Notes: generated by a model not told the origin, from the sequence alone. 64,000 nt of DNA from Pandoraea vervacti (GCF_000934605.2 NZ_CP010897.2:5572001-5636000); one strand, 5' to 3'; numbered from the stretch's first letter, positions 43,518 through 52,706 are shown. Program-made: numbers and translations.

Positions 43518-45554
43518 TCACGCCTTGCGCAGGGCATGCATCAGGTAACGCGCCGGATCGATGGCGTCTGCCAGATCGCTGCCGATGGGCCACGGCTCGC
43601 CGGTTATCTGACTGGCGACGAGTTCCGCGCACAGCGACGCGAAGACCAGTCCGCGCGAGCCGAACGCGAAACTCGCGTAGAGGCCGTCGAGTCGCGGCAG
43701 ATCTCGCAGATGGCCCCCGGTCAGACGCCGTCGTTGCGGCTCGATAGCGTCCATGTCCGGCAATTGCCCCGCCATCGGCAGCCGGTCAGGGAGCAGCGCC
43801 CGGAACGCGGTGCGTCCGCCGAGCGCCTCGGCCGCCCGCTCGTTGGCGAGTCCGTTGTCACCGAAGGCTTCGGCGTGGGCGGGCAACAGGGCGGCCAGAC
43901 GCCGCAAATTGGCTTGATGGTCGGCCAGTCGCACCTCCGGCGAGGGATCGTCGAAGCCGTATGTCGCCCCCGTGATCGGGCCCGCGCCGCCCAGCGGCGA
44001 CGGCGCCACATAGCCCTCGCCGCAGACCGGGACGCGCAAGCCCGGCAAGGCGTCCGGCGGCAAGAAGGTCAACTGTCCCCGAACACGTTTGAGCGGCACG
44101 AATTCGGATGAGAGATAAGGTGAGAGCAGCTTTTGCGAGACGTCGGCGGCGGTGACGATGGCGACGTCGGCTTCCGCCAGCACCCGCCCCGTCTCGTCGA
44201 GCGCGGTCCAGCGACCCGCTTCGCGACGTGCGAGGCGCTCGACATTCACGCCGTAACGCGCGTCCAGCGAGGCACCCGCCGCGACCAGTTCCGCGCGGCA
44301 CAACATCGCGGGTGCGAGCCATCCGCCCTCCGGGTACCAGACCCCGCCATGGGCCAGCGTTTCGCCAGCGAGCGCAGAGGCCTGCGCCACGTCCACCCAC
44401 TTCGCATACGACTCCGGATACGCGTGCGTATCCAGCAGATGTTGCAAGGCGAGGGCTTCGTCGTCGGACGTCGCGACCTGAAGCAGACCGTCTGCCCGTC
44501 CGGGCAAGCCGCCCGGCAGGGTGCGCCACTGCGAGAGCGCATACAGGAAGCCGGCACGCGTGAGGCGCGACAATACGTTGTCGTCGGCGGAGAGTTGCGG
44601 ATGGAAGACGCCGGCGGGATTGCCCGAGGCCGCCGAACCCGGCGCCTGGGCCCGTTCGAACAGACGCACGCGCCATCCGCGCGCCACCAGGCATCGCGCC
44701 ATGGCCGCCCCGGCCATACCCGCCCCCACCACGATCGCCTCGCCCGCCCGTGGCGACGGCGCGACAGGCGGGTCAGGCGGGTCATAGCGCCGCATGCGGT
44801 ACGGCGGCGCGTAAGGACCGGCCAGCATAGAGCGCTTCGGGCCGTAGCCGTGATGGCGAGCGACCTGAAATCCGGAGGCGATCAGGTCACGTCGAATCTG
44901 CCCCACGGCTGTGTACGTTGCCAGCGTTGCGCCGTCACGTGCCAGTCGTCCGAGCGCCTTGAAGATTTCCGGCGTCCAGATATCCGGATTCCTGGCTGGC
45001 GAGAAGCCGTCGAGGTAGAAGGCGTCCGCGCCGGCACGCAGCAGCGACAGCAGATCCAGCGCGTCGCCGAACCCCACACTCAGCACCACGCCGGGGGCGA
45101 GTTCGAGCCGATGCCAGCCAGCCACGGGCGCCGGCCACACGTCGCACAACCGTTGCACCATCGGCGCGAGCTCGGACATGCCGGGTTGCACGAGCATCGG
45201 TTCGAGCATGCGCCGCAGATCCTGGGGACGGAAGGGATACTTCTCCACCGACACGAAATGCAGTCGTGCGGGCCGGTGCGGATCGTCGCGCCAGGCGGCC
45301 CATGTGGCGAGGAAATTCAGGCCCAGACCGAAACCCGTCTCGACGATGACGAATTGCTCGCGACCGCGCCAGCGCTCAGGTAATCCGTTGCCGCCGAGGA
45401 AGACGTGACGCGCCTGACCGAGCGGGCCGCCCACACTGTGATAGACGTCCTCGAACGCTTCCGAATACGGCGTGCCGTCTTGCGTGGTCGACGGCTGCGC
45501 CGGGGTGATCGGCTGAAACGGGGCTCGGGGCCCCATGCCCGCACGACGGTTCAT
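43518..45554 (-). CDS. mnmC: Bifunctional tRNA 5-methylaminomethyl-2-thiouridine biosynthesis protein
   Basis: This 678-residue two-domain enzyme completes the mnm5s2U modification at the tRNA wobble position. The N-terminal methyltransferase half shows ETGFGLGLNFLATW and FYLDGFSPARNPDIW. The C-terminal FAD-dependent oxidase half begins with the dinucleotide motif AIVVGAGMAGAAMARCL and ends with AFGSRGLVFA. The start is the ATG at 45554, which overlaps the stop of the chloride channel gene (ATGA) and is preceded by GGAGCGA; coupling with the channel gene is therefore likely. MnmE, which acts earlier in the pathway, is also in this window. Confidence 0.94.
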   Translation of the reverse strand: MNRRAGMGPRAPFQPITPAQPSTTQDGTPYSEAFEDVYHSVGGPLGQARHVFLGGNGLPERWRGREQFVIVETGFGLGLNFLATWAAWRDDPHRPARLHFVSVEKYPFRPQDLRRMLEPMLVQPGMSELAPMVQRLCDVWPAPVAGWHRLELAPGVVLSVGFGDALDLLSLLRAGADAFYLDGFSPARNPDIWTPEIFKALGRLARDGATLATYTAVGQIRRDLIASGFQVARHHGYGPKRSMLAGPYAPPYRMRRYDPPDPPVAPSPRAGEAIVVGAGMAGAAMARCLVARGWRVRLFERAQAPGSAASGNPAGVFHPQLSADDNVLSRLTRAGFLYALSQWRTLPGGLPGRADGLLQVATSDDEALALQHLLDTHAYPESYAKWVDVAQASALAGETLAHGGVWYPEGGWLAPAMLCRAELVAAGASLDARYGVNVERLARREAGRWTALDETGRVLAEADVAIVTAADVSQKLLSPYLSSEFVPLKRVRGQLTFLPPDALPGLRVPVCGEGYVAPSPLGGAGPITGATYGFDDPSPEVRLADHQANLRRLAALLPAHAEAFGDNGLANERAAEALGGRTAFRALLPDRLPMAGQLPDMDAIEPQRRRLTGGHLRDLPRLDGLYASFAFGSRGLVFASLCAELVASQITGEPWPIGSDLADAIDPARYLMHALRKA

Positions 45555-47290
45555 TCGCTCCCTCGCTCTTGCGTCACGATCTCGATCAGTCCGGGCAACG
45601 ACACCACACCCAGCCACTTCCCTTGGACACCCGCTACCGGCACCCAGTCGGCGTGCATCCCGCCCACAGCGCGCAGCGCGCTCACGAGCGCCATGTCACC
45701 GTCGAGTGGCTTGCACGGCGTCACCACTTCGGTCCAGAGCGTCGGCTCGCCCGTCGCTTGCCGCCGCCACCAACTCGCTGCGTCGAGCGTGCCGATCAGA
45801 CGACCGTCCTGCGCGCGCACCACGAGATTGCGATAACCGGTCTCGACGAAGCGTTCGCCGATGACATCCGGACTGTCGGCGGCGCTCACCACCGCATCGT
45901 TGTCCACGGCGAGCGACGACAGTCGCATATCACCGCCCTCGCCCGTCATGGACAGCCAGCGACCCGCCACCCGATTGCGTCGCAACGACTTGGCGTAGAC
46001 GGAGTCGGCACGAATCGTGTGCGCCGTCAGATAGGCGGTGACGCACGCGAGCATGAGCGGGAGCACGACCTGATAACTCAACGTCATCTCGAAGATCATC
46101 AGAATCGACATCAGTGGCGCATAGGTGGTCGCCGCGAGAAACGCGCCCATACCAACCACGGCGTAGCTGCTCGCCACGGATGCCGTCGCAGGCGCCAGCG
46201 CGTTCATTGCCAGGCCGTAGAGACTGCCAAGGGCGGCGCCGACGAACAGCGTTGGCGTGAAAACCCCGCCCACCGCACCGGAGCCGGCAGACGACGCCGT
46301 CGCCAGTACCTTGAATACCAGCACCATCGCCAGCGCTTGCCACGCCCAATGCGTATGCAAAATCGAATTCACGACGCTGTAACCGTTGCCCCAGACCTGC
46401 GGCACCTGCAACGACAGCACGCCCACCACCAGGCCGCCGAGCGCGAGACGCAGGAACAGCGGGACCGGCAAGGCGCTAAAGCGCGCCTTGGCGCTGTCGA
46501 GCAGACGCAGGAACAATGGCGCAAGCACGCCGGCCAGCACGCCGAGGCCCACGTAGAAGAAGACCTCCCAGCCGGAGACGAAGTCGAAGCGCGGCATCTG
46601 GTAGACGGCGTCGTATCCGAGGAACTGGCGAATGACGATGTTGGCGATGACAGAGGCGACGACCAGCGGCCCGAGGGTGGCCGTCGAGATCGAGCCGTAG
46701 ACGATCTCGGAGATAAAGAGCGCGCCCGCGATCGGGGCGTTGTAAGCGGACGTAATGCCTGCGGTCGCACCGCACGCCACCAGCAGCCGCAAGCGCTCGG
46801 GCGGGAACGCCAGTATGCGTCCGACGAGCGAGGCGAACATCGCCGCGAGCTGCACCATCGGCCCTTCCCGGCCGATCGACGCCCCCGACGCGACCGAACA
46901 TAGCGACGACAGACTCTTGACGAGTGTTTGCCGAAGGCTGAGCACGCCGGTGCCGATGGCGATCGCTTCCATGTAGTCGTCGGCGCCCTTTTTTGGCACC
47001 CACAACGTGGCGTACTGGAGGATCAGTCCGGCGACGAGACCGCCCGCGCTCGGTAGCAGCAGGCGCTGCCACCAGTCGTAGTTTTGCGCGAGCTCGACCA
47101 TGCCGCTGCGATGGCCTGCGAGGAGAAATTGCACACCGGAGAGCGCTTCACGAAACGCGACAGTGGCCAACGCCCCCAGCAGCCCGACGATGCCGGCAAG
47201 CAGCAGCGTGATTTGCAGGGTGTTCGGTGCGAATTGACGCCGCACCCACACAACGACGGGCGATTTGGCCCAGGCGGACACTGCTGACAC
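45551..47290 (-). CDS. CLC-family chloride channel/antiporter with CBS domains (ClcB-like)
   Basis: This 579-residue inner-membrane CLC protein has about ten or more helices, with the conserved filter segments GREGPMVQ near residue 140 (the gating glutamate) and GGVFTPTLFVGAALG. The canonical GSGIP filter sequence is not seen; the corresponding region reads KGADDYMEAIAIGTG, as in ClcB-like proteins, so ion selectivity may differ. A pair of CBS-like segments occupies roughly the last 140 residues and may bind adenine nucleotides. The GTG at 47290 is the only reasonable start. It precedes mnmC with a 4-base overlap. Confidence 0.9.
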   Translation of the reverse strand: MSAVSAWAKSPVVVWVRRQFAPNTLQITLLLAGIVGLLGALATVAFREALSGVQFLLAGHRSGMVELAQNYDWWQRLLLPSAGGLVAGLILQYATLWVPKKGADDYMEAIAIGTGVLSLRQTLVKSLSSLCSVASGASIGREGPMVQLAAMFASLVGRILAFPPERLRLLVACGATAGITSAYNAPIAGALFISEIVYGSISTATLGPLVVASVIANIVIRQFLGYDAVYQMPRFDFVSGWEVFFYVGLGVLAGVLAPLFLRLLDSAKARFSALPVPLFLRLALGGLVVGVLSLQVPQVWGNGYSVVNSILHTHWAWQALAMVLVFKVLATASSAGSGAVGGVFTPTLFVGAALGSLYGLAMNALAPATASVASSYAVVGMGAFLAATTYAPLMSILMIFEMTLSYQVVLPLMLACVTAYLTAHTIRADSVYAKSLRRNRVAGRWLSMTGEGGDMRLSSLAVDNDAVVSAADSPDVIGERFVETGYRNLVVRAQDGRLIGTLDAASWWRRQATGEPTLWTEVVTPCKPLDGDMALVSALRAVGGMHADWVPVAGVQGKWLGVVSLPGLIEIVTQERGSE

Positions 47291-47913
47291 GGATAAGAGA
47301 CGGAGTTGTTGTCGTAGTGGGCCTCATGGTATCGACCGACGCCTTTTTTTGAAAGCGACCCACGGGCGCTCGATGTCGACGTCAAAAACTGAGTAACGCT
47401 CAGGTAACGTAATTTTCGCTTCACATGTCGATGTCGCGCTGACCCGAGCGCCCGAGCGCGCGCGCGGCGGATTTGCGACGGTTTTCATGGAGGGCATTGG
47501 CGGCTGGGGATCGGAACCCGCACAGATATCCCGCCGAGAGCGTGATGCGCGCATTTTCTCGGGGAAACTGAAAATTGCTCAGATAACGTGTTTTTTGGAG
47601 GGATGTTGCGACGATTCCACGGCACGCTGCTAGGTGTTCGAACTGCCTCCCATCGTTCATCGACGTCAGCGCTACCCGGTTTTACGGGCATTTCTCAGGA
47701 GGCGCCCGCATACCGGATTCTTGCGACCGTCTGCGCTGCGCGCCATTTCTGACTCGTATTCAGACAAAGATAAATTTCGAGGCGGGGACGCGTAAACGCT
47801 CCGAAAACACACGCTGCCCCGCAGTGTTCCAGATGCGTCACTTCGCTGGTCACATTCCACGCAGTGAAATAGAATGGCGCGCAATCGAATTGGAAATGAA
47901 GCGTAATTCCCGA
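47291..47913. other. Divergent spacer between the CLC channel and the OhrR-like regulator
   Basis: No gene is supported. The spacer is about 620 bp and somewhat AT-richer than its neighbours. A similar element appears twice (around 47389-47420 and 47568-47595), each with GCTCAGNTAACGT followed by a T-rich stretch. It may reflect a small duplication or a repeated regulatory site. Promoters of both divergent genes should lie here. Confidence 0.4.
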
Positions 47914-48369
47914 ATGGCAGTCAGCAAAAAGGCCGCACAAAAAACGCCCGTGCGTCTGGAAGATCAATTGGGCTTCGCGTTGTACGCAGCTTCACTGGCA
48001 ATGACCAAAGCACACAAGCCGATGCTCGACAGACTCGGTTTGACCTACTCGCAATACCTCGCGATGGTGGTGCTCTGGGAGCAGGACGACATTGCCGTCA
48101 ATCAGTTGGGGGCGCGTCTCGGGCTGGATTCCGGTACGTTGACGCCGCTGCTGAAACGACTGGAAACGATGGGACTTTTGACGCGACGGCGCGGGGAGGA
48201 AGACGAGCGACAGGTCTTCATCGACCTTACGCCGCGCGGTGTAAATCTGCGCCGTGAAGCGCGTCAGGTACCGGCACAGATCCAGGCCGCGACCGGGCAA
48301 TCCGATGCCGCACAAAAGACGTTGCGAAACCTGTTGCTGCAACTGCGCGACGCTCTGAACGACGCCTGA
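47914..48369 (+). CDS. OhrR-like MarR-family regulator lacking the sensing cysteine
   Basis: This 151-residue winged-helix regulator closely follows the organic peroxide sensor OhrR: LEDQLGFALYAASLAMTKAHK, then LGLTYSQYLAMVVLWEQDDI, and LDSGTLTPLLKRLE as the recognition region. In OhrR proteins the position after LDNQL is the reactive cysteine; here it is Gly20 (codon GGC), and the protein has no cysteine at all. It therefore cannot use the known thiol switch. No ohr gene is adjacent. ATG 47914 is used by length comparison; ATG 47896 is an alternative adding six residues. Confidence 0.88.
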   Translation: MAVSKKAAQKTPVRLEDQLGFALYAASLAMTKAHKPMLDRLGLTYSQYLAMVVLWEQDDIAVNQLGARLGLDSGTLTPLLKRLETMGLLTRRRGEEDERQVFIDLTPRGVNLRREARQVPAQIQAATGQSDAAQKTLRNLLLQLRDALNDA

Positions 48370-48375
48370 CCAAAA

Positions 48376-48409
48376 GAAAACGCGCGTCTCCTTGCGGAAA
48401 GACGCGCGT
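48376..48409 (-). terminator. Terminator between convergent regulator and DedA genes
   Basis: A 10-bp perfect stem (ACGCGCGTCT at 48380-48389 and its complement at 48400-48409) is followed on the minus strand by TTTTCTTTT. It best serves the DedA gene, and the stem lies 10 bp after the regulator stop on the other strand. Confidence 0.75.
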
Positions 48410-48449
48410 CATTCAGTTGTGCACAACCTAATGTGAAAACCGTGGAATC

Positions 48450-49397
48450 TCAGTGCGCTGGCACGAGCATTTCCATGCCGTCGATCTTCTCGACGGTGTA
48501 GCCGGCGTCACGCCAGGCATCCAGCCCGCCGAGCAGCGGACGCACCTCCGTGAAGCCCTGCTGACGCAATTGCTGTGCGAGTTTGGCCGCTGTCACCTCA
48601 TTGGGACATGCGCAAAACACGACGATCCGGCGCTCGCGCGGCACATCGCGCAATTTCTCGGCGATTTCCTCGGGTTCGACGGCGATGGCGCCGGGTATCG
48701 TGAAGGGGTCGACGGCTCGGCGTGCGGCAGAGCGTACGTCGATCACGACCGGCGTGACGTCGTCCTTCATCCACGCTTCGAGCGTCTGCACGCCGATTCG
48801 CGCCATGCGCAGCGAGCGCAGCAACCGGTAGCGGTTCAGCCAGCGATTGAGCAGGTACAGCGCGAAGACGAGCGCCACGAGCCACAGCACACCCCGACCG
48901 AGCGTGTCGAAGGCGTCGAGCACCGCGACGATGTGCGACGCGAAGCCGACGCCCAGCGCCACGGCGACACCCGACCAGAGCACGGCGCCGATGGCGTCAT
49001 ACAGCAGGAAGGTGCGCCACGACACGCCGAGCGCGCCAGCCATCGGCACCGACAATGCCGAGAGTCCCGGCACGAAACGAGCAAACATCAGCACGCGCAC
49101 GCCATGACGTCCGATCGCTCCTTCCGTGCGGCTCACGCATGTGTCCGGCGAGATCGACAGACGGCACATGAGGCGCAGGATGTGGTGACCGTAGCGGCGT
49201 CCGGCGAGGAACCAGAGCGCATCGCCCAGCAGGGCCGCCACGACGGCCAACGCCACGATCAGTAACGGCGGGAATAGCGATGTCGACGCCGTGACGATGA
49301 GCGTAGGGTAAGCCGGCAGCGGCAACCCCAGCGCCTGTCCGAAGATGTTCAGAAAGACGAGCCAGAGCCCGAAGCGGGCGATCATATCGAACAACAT
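48450..49397 (-). CDS. DedA-family membrane protein fused to a rhodanese domain
   Basis: This 315-residue fusion has an N-terminal DedA/SNARE-associated membrane domain of about 200 residues. The family motif region appears as ARFVPGLSALSVPMAGALGVSWRTF, and the loop as GDALWFLAGRRYG. A cytosolic rhodanese domain fills the last 100 residues: VIDVRSAARR, then FCACPNE with a cysteine at the catalytic-loop position, then GGLDAW. DedA proteins act in lipid flipping and proton-dependent membrane homeostasis; rhodaneses bind sulfane sulfur. The start is ATG 49397, with AGG about 10 bases upstream. Confidence 0.9.
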   Translation of the reverse strand: MLFDMIARFGLWLVFLNIFGQALGLPLPAYPTLIVTASTSLFPPLLIVALAVVAALLGDALWFLAGRRYGHHILRLMCRLSISPDTCVSRTEGAIGRHGVRVLMFARFVPGLSALSVPMAGALGVSWRTFLLYDAIGAVLWSGVAVALGVGFASHIVAVLDAFDTLGRGVLWLVALVFALYLLNRWLNRYRLLRSLRMARIGVQTLEAWMKDDVTPVVIDVRSAARRAVDPFTIPGAIAVEPEEIAEKLRDVPRERRIVVFCACPNEVTAAKLAQQLRQQGFTEVRPLLGGLDAWRDAGYTVEKIDGMEMLVPAH

Positions 49398-49623
49398 GCC
49401 GGGTACCTGTTGGGCAGAAAGGGGTGGGCAAAGGCGCCGCCAAGCCGGAAACGGATAAAGCGCGCGCCACTGCGCGCAATACCGCATGTTAGCGCCGCGC
49501 CGTGACGGCAAGAAGCCGTGAAGCCGAAAAGTACTGTTGCTAATCTGGAACGATGGCCGCCACGCCGGGCGGCCTCCCCCGAGACTGCCGACCTGAGATT
49601 CCGACGTGGCGAATTCGCGTCCC

Positions 49624-51198
49624 TCAGTGGCCCATCGAAGGCGCAGCGCCCTTCTTCGGCTTGGTCACCCAAACCAGCACCGCCAGGGCGAGAAACACGT
49701 AGCCCGACAGATGAAAGATGTCGTTCGTCGCCAGCATGAAGGCCTGTCGCGTCACCACCTCGTTGAGCATGCCGATGTCGGCGCCGTTCGCGAGCCCCAG
49801 CCCCTGACGCAATTGTTCGAGGTAGCTGGTGGTGGCGTCGGAATACGGTGTGACGTGCTCCGCGAGCCGCGCGTGATGGTAGATGGCGCGGTCTTCCCAC
49901 ATCGTCGTGCTCACTGCCGTGCCAATGGCTCCCGAGAGGGTGCGAAAGAAGTTCGACAAGCCCGAGGCGGCGGCCAGCCGCTCGTCCGAAATGCTCGATA
50001 GCGTAATGGTCGTGACCGGCACGAAGAAACAGGCGATGCCGATGCCCTGCACGAGCCGCGGCTCGATGACCTTGGCGAACGACAGATTCAGGGCGAAATA
50101 CGAATTCCAGAACGACACGCCGGCGAAGACAAGGAACGCAAACGACGCCACGGCCCGCAAATTCAGGCGGTTCATGTTCTGCCCGATGATCGGCGAGAGC
50201 ACGAGCGCCAGCAGACCGACCGGCGCGGTGGCGAGTCCCGCCTTGCCCGCCGTGTAATCCATCACGGTCTGAAGCCACAGCGGGAAGATGACCACCGAGG
50301 CGAAGAACGTCATGAAGCCGAACGAGATTACCACTACGCCGAGCGCGAAATTACGGTCCTTGAAAAGCGAGAGGTCGATGACGGGTCTGTCCGACGTGAG
50401 CTCCCAGAGGATCAGGAACGACAGACACACCGCAGCCGTGATCGCGAGCGTTACGATCAGGCCGTTGTTGAACCAGTCTCGGTCCTTGCCGAGGTCGAGC
50501 ATCATCTGCAGCGAACCGACGCCTACGGCCAGTAGCGCCAGCCCGATCACGTCGATGGGCAGCTTCTGCGTCTTCGTTTCATGTCCGCGCAGGAGAATGA
50601 GGCATGACACGGCGGAGAACACGCCGACCGGCACATTGATGTAAAAGATCCACGGCCAGGTGTAGTTGTCGGTGATCCACCCGCCGATCACGGGACCGAA
50701 AATGGGCGCGACGATAACGGTCATCGCCCACAATCCGAGCGCCAATCCGCGCTTCTTCTCGGGAAAGCTGCGTAACAGAATGGTCTGCGAGAGCGGCACC
50801 ATCGGTCCGGATACGAGCCCTTGCAGCAAGCGGAAGATGACGAGCGATTCCATGTTGGGCGCCAGTCCGCAGAGCATGGAGGCAATCGTGAAGGCCGTGA
50901 CCGACATGACGAAAAGCTTCGCTTCGCCTACGCGCCGCGCGAGCCATCCGGTGAGCGGAACGGCAATGGCGGCGGCGACGGCGTACGAGCTGATGACCCA
51001 CGTCCCCTGACTGTTCGACACCCCCAGACTGCCGGCGATGGTCGGTACGGCGACGTTCGCGATGGATGTGTCGAGCACCTCCATGAACGTGCCCAATGCC
51101 AGTCCGATGGTGAGAATGGCCAGTCGCCCGCCGGTGAGCGGTGCGCCTTGTGTGCCTTGCGGCGCGGCGTCGGCGGGTGCGGTGGCGGCGTTTGCCAT
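49624..51198 (-). CDS. DHA2-family drug efflux MFS transporter (EmrB/QacA type)
   Basis: This 524-residue inner-membrane proton-driven exporter has 14 helices. DHA2 hallmarks are LDTSIANVAVPTIAGSLGVS near the first helix, and GWLARRVGEAKLF. A tripartite partner (EmrA-like) is not encoded next to it in this window, so it may use one from elsewhere. The ATG at 51198 follows GAGAGG by 6 bases. Upstream, within 150 bp of the start, is an array of six 10-bp repeats that may be operator sites. Confidence 0.93.
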   Translation of the reverse strand: MANAATAPADAAPQGTQGAPLTGGRLAILTIGLALGTFMEVLDTSIANVAVPTIAGSLGVSNSQGTWVISSYAVAAAIAVPLTGWLARRVGEAKLFVMSVTAFTIASMLCGLAPNMESLVIFRLLQGLVSGPMVPLSQTILLRSFPEKKRGLALGLWAMTVIVAPIFGPVIGGWITDNYTWPWIFYINVPVGVFSAVSCLILLRGHETKTQKLPIDVIGLALLAVGVGSLQMMLDLGKDRDWFNNGLIVTLAITAAVCLSFLILWELTSDRPVIDLSLFKDRNFALGVVVISFGFMTFFASVVIFPLWLQTVMDYTAGKAGLATAPVGLLALVLSPIIGQNMNRLNLRAVASFAFLVFAGVSFWNSYFALNLSFAKVIEPRLVQGIGIACFFVPVTTITLSSISDERLAAASGLSNFFRTLSGAIGTAVSTTMWEDRAIYHHARLAEHVTPYSDATTSYLEQLRQGLGLANGADIGMLNEVVTRQAFMLATNDIFHLSGYVFLALAVLVWVTKPKKGAAPSMGH

Positions 51199-51280
51199 GT
51201 GATGCCTCTCCCTGAAATCATGATCGCCTCGCAAGGGCCCCATGGGGCGGACGTGGTCCGGCGTCGTGGGGACGAACGCG

Positions 51281-51340
51281 GTCGAACGGGGTTAAACGAG
51301 GTTAAACGAGGTTAAACGAGGTCAAACGATGTTGAACGGG
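51281..51340. repeat. Array of six 10-bp direct repeats upstream of the efflux gene
   Basis: Six contiguous 10-bp units with consensus GTTAAACGAG span this stretch; the three central copies are identical and the outer ones differ by two or three bases. The array is 83-142 bp before the start of the EmrB-type gene. Ten base pairs is about one helical turn, so all copies face the same side of the DNA. Confidence 0.85.
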
Positions 51341-51775
51341 GGCGAAGGTAATCGAAAAGCGGTCGAGACCTCCCCGGATGGTGCCGCACATCGTGGGCGC
51401 TGTGCGACGCGGGTTTGGAATCGACTCTCTAAATCGTCAGCTTACGCCTGCCGATGTCTTGCAACCTGGCTCATTTTTCGTGAATCACGCGTCCCGTAAG
51501 GGTTTGCCGACAGGGTTTGCAGACGCCGCAGTTCCAGCGTCCCGCCGCCCTTCGGCGATTCCTCCCGGGAAGGCGATCGCCAGTCATTTTTGCCCCTTGA
51601 CGCCGTAGAGGCGGCGGGATTGAATCGCCGTTAGCGCCAGATGTCAGCGATGCAATGTCGCTGTAGCGGGGGCGCTGCCGTCCCGTTGTCGGTGTCTCGC
51701 AGGCTAGAAAAAGAAAACACTCGCGTCCCCTCGCTCATCGGCATTCAGGGGGCAGCGAAATCACAGGATAAGCCC
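51341..51775. other. Spacer between the repeat array and the MHYT gene
   Basis: About 435 bp without a supported gene. Open frames present have no family-like sequence. An AGGA ribosome site lies about 10 bases before the MHYT start at 51776. The MHYT promoter should be in this region; no clear element was found. Confidence 0.4.
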
Positions 51776-52570
51776 ATGCAGCCAGGTAGCGTCGTTCCTC
51801 TTTCTTACAGCGAGTTCCTTGTCCTGCTGTCTTTCGTGATATCGGCGTTGGGGGCCTATGTCGCGTTGGTGGCCGCGTCGCGTATTCGCGACGAAGACGG
51901 ACGCATCAGTCCCGGCTATGTCGTGGTGTCCGCGCTGGCACTCGGTGGCATCGGCATCTGGGGCATGCACTTCATCGGGATGGCTGCGCAGCGCATGCCG
52001 TTCCCCGTTTCCTATTCGCTCTGGCCGACGCTCGGGAGTCTGGCGCTCGCCGTGATCGTGTCGGGCATTGCGTTGTGGTTCGTCGCGCGCGCTCCGTACC
52101 GCAGTGCATTGCAGTGCTCGATTGCAGGCGTTGGCGCCGGTCTGGGCGTGGCGGGCATGCATTATCTCGGCATGAGCGCGATGCGCACGCGGGCGTATTT
52201 CGAGTGGGACACGACCATCATCGCCCTGTCGGTACTGATCGCCATTGTGGCGGCCAGTGTGGCGCTGTGGCTGGCGTTCCATCTGGAGACGAGTCTGCAG
52301 CGGGCGCTGGCGGCGCTGGTGATGGCTGTTGCCGTCTGCGGCATGCACTACACCGGTATGCGCGCCGGCACGATCATTTGCACCGCCGAGACGCGTGCGC
52401 AGGCCAGTCTGCGTTTGCAGGGCGATACGCTGCCCTATGGCGTGTTCTTCATCGCGTGTGTCGTGCTGCTCGCCATGGCGGTGCTGCTGCATCGCACGTC
52501 GCGCAGACGTCGCGAACGCATGGCCGCGCGGCTCGAAGCGCTGATGCGTCAGCGGGCGGGGCACATCTGA
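51776..52570 (+). CDS. Stand-alone MHYT-domain membrane sensor
   Basis: This integral membrane protein of 264 residues has seven helices and consists of an MHYT domain. The three defining motifs are present in order: GMHFIGM, GMHYLGM and GMHYTGM. Their histidines and methionines are proposed to bind copper and sense a diatomic gas such as O2, CO or NO. Most MHYT proteins carry GGDEF or EAL output domains, but this one ends about 30 residues after the last helix in a basic tail rich in Arg, without output domain. The ATG at 51776 is chosen because the first helix follows directly. Confidence 0.9.
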   Translation: MQPGSVVPLSYSEFLVLLSFVISALGAYVALVAASRIRDEDGRISPGYVVVSALALGGIGIWGMHFIGMAAQRMPFPVSYSLWPTLGSLALAVIVSGIALWFVARAPYRSALQCSIAGVGAGLGVAGMHYLGMSAMRTRAYFEWDTTIIALSVLIAIVAASVALWLAFHLETSLQRALAALVMAVAVCGMHYTGMRAGTIICTAETRAQASLRLQGDTLPYGVFFIACVVLLAMAVLLHRTSRRRRERMAARLEALMRQRAGHI

Positions 52571-52613
52571 CGTATTGGTCATAGCGCTCGCAACGCGCGT
52601 AATGTGCGTAACG

Positions 52614-52656
52614 CAAAACGCCGGCCCATCGAAAGACGGGCCGGCGTTTTGTTTGT
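52614..52656 (+). terminator. Bidirectional terminator after the MHYT gene
   Basis: A 14-bp perfect stem (CAAAACGCCGGCCC at 52614-52627 with its complement at 52638-52651) continues into T-rich sequence on the plus strand. It has matching A-rich flanks, so it can also stop transcription from the minus-strand gene ending at 52707. Confidence 0.85.
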
Positions 52657-52706
52657 CTTGCTAGTCTTGCCAGGCTTTCATGGCGCCTTGCGAGGCCGCA
52701 CGATAT

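Noticed and set aside
51281..51340. The 10-bp repeats as a CRISPR array
   Set aside because: Units are contiguous with no spacers, far too short, and there are no cas genes in the window.
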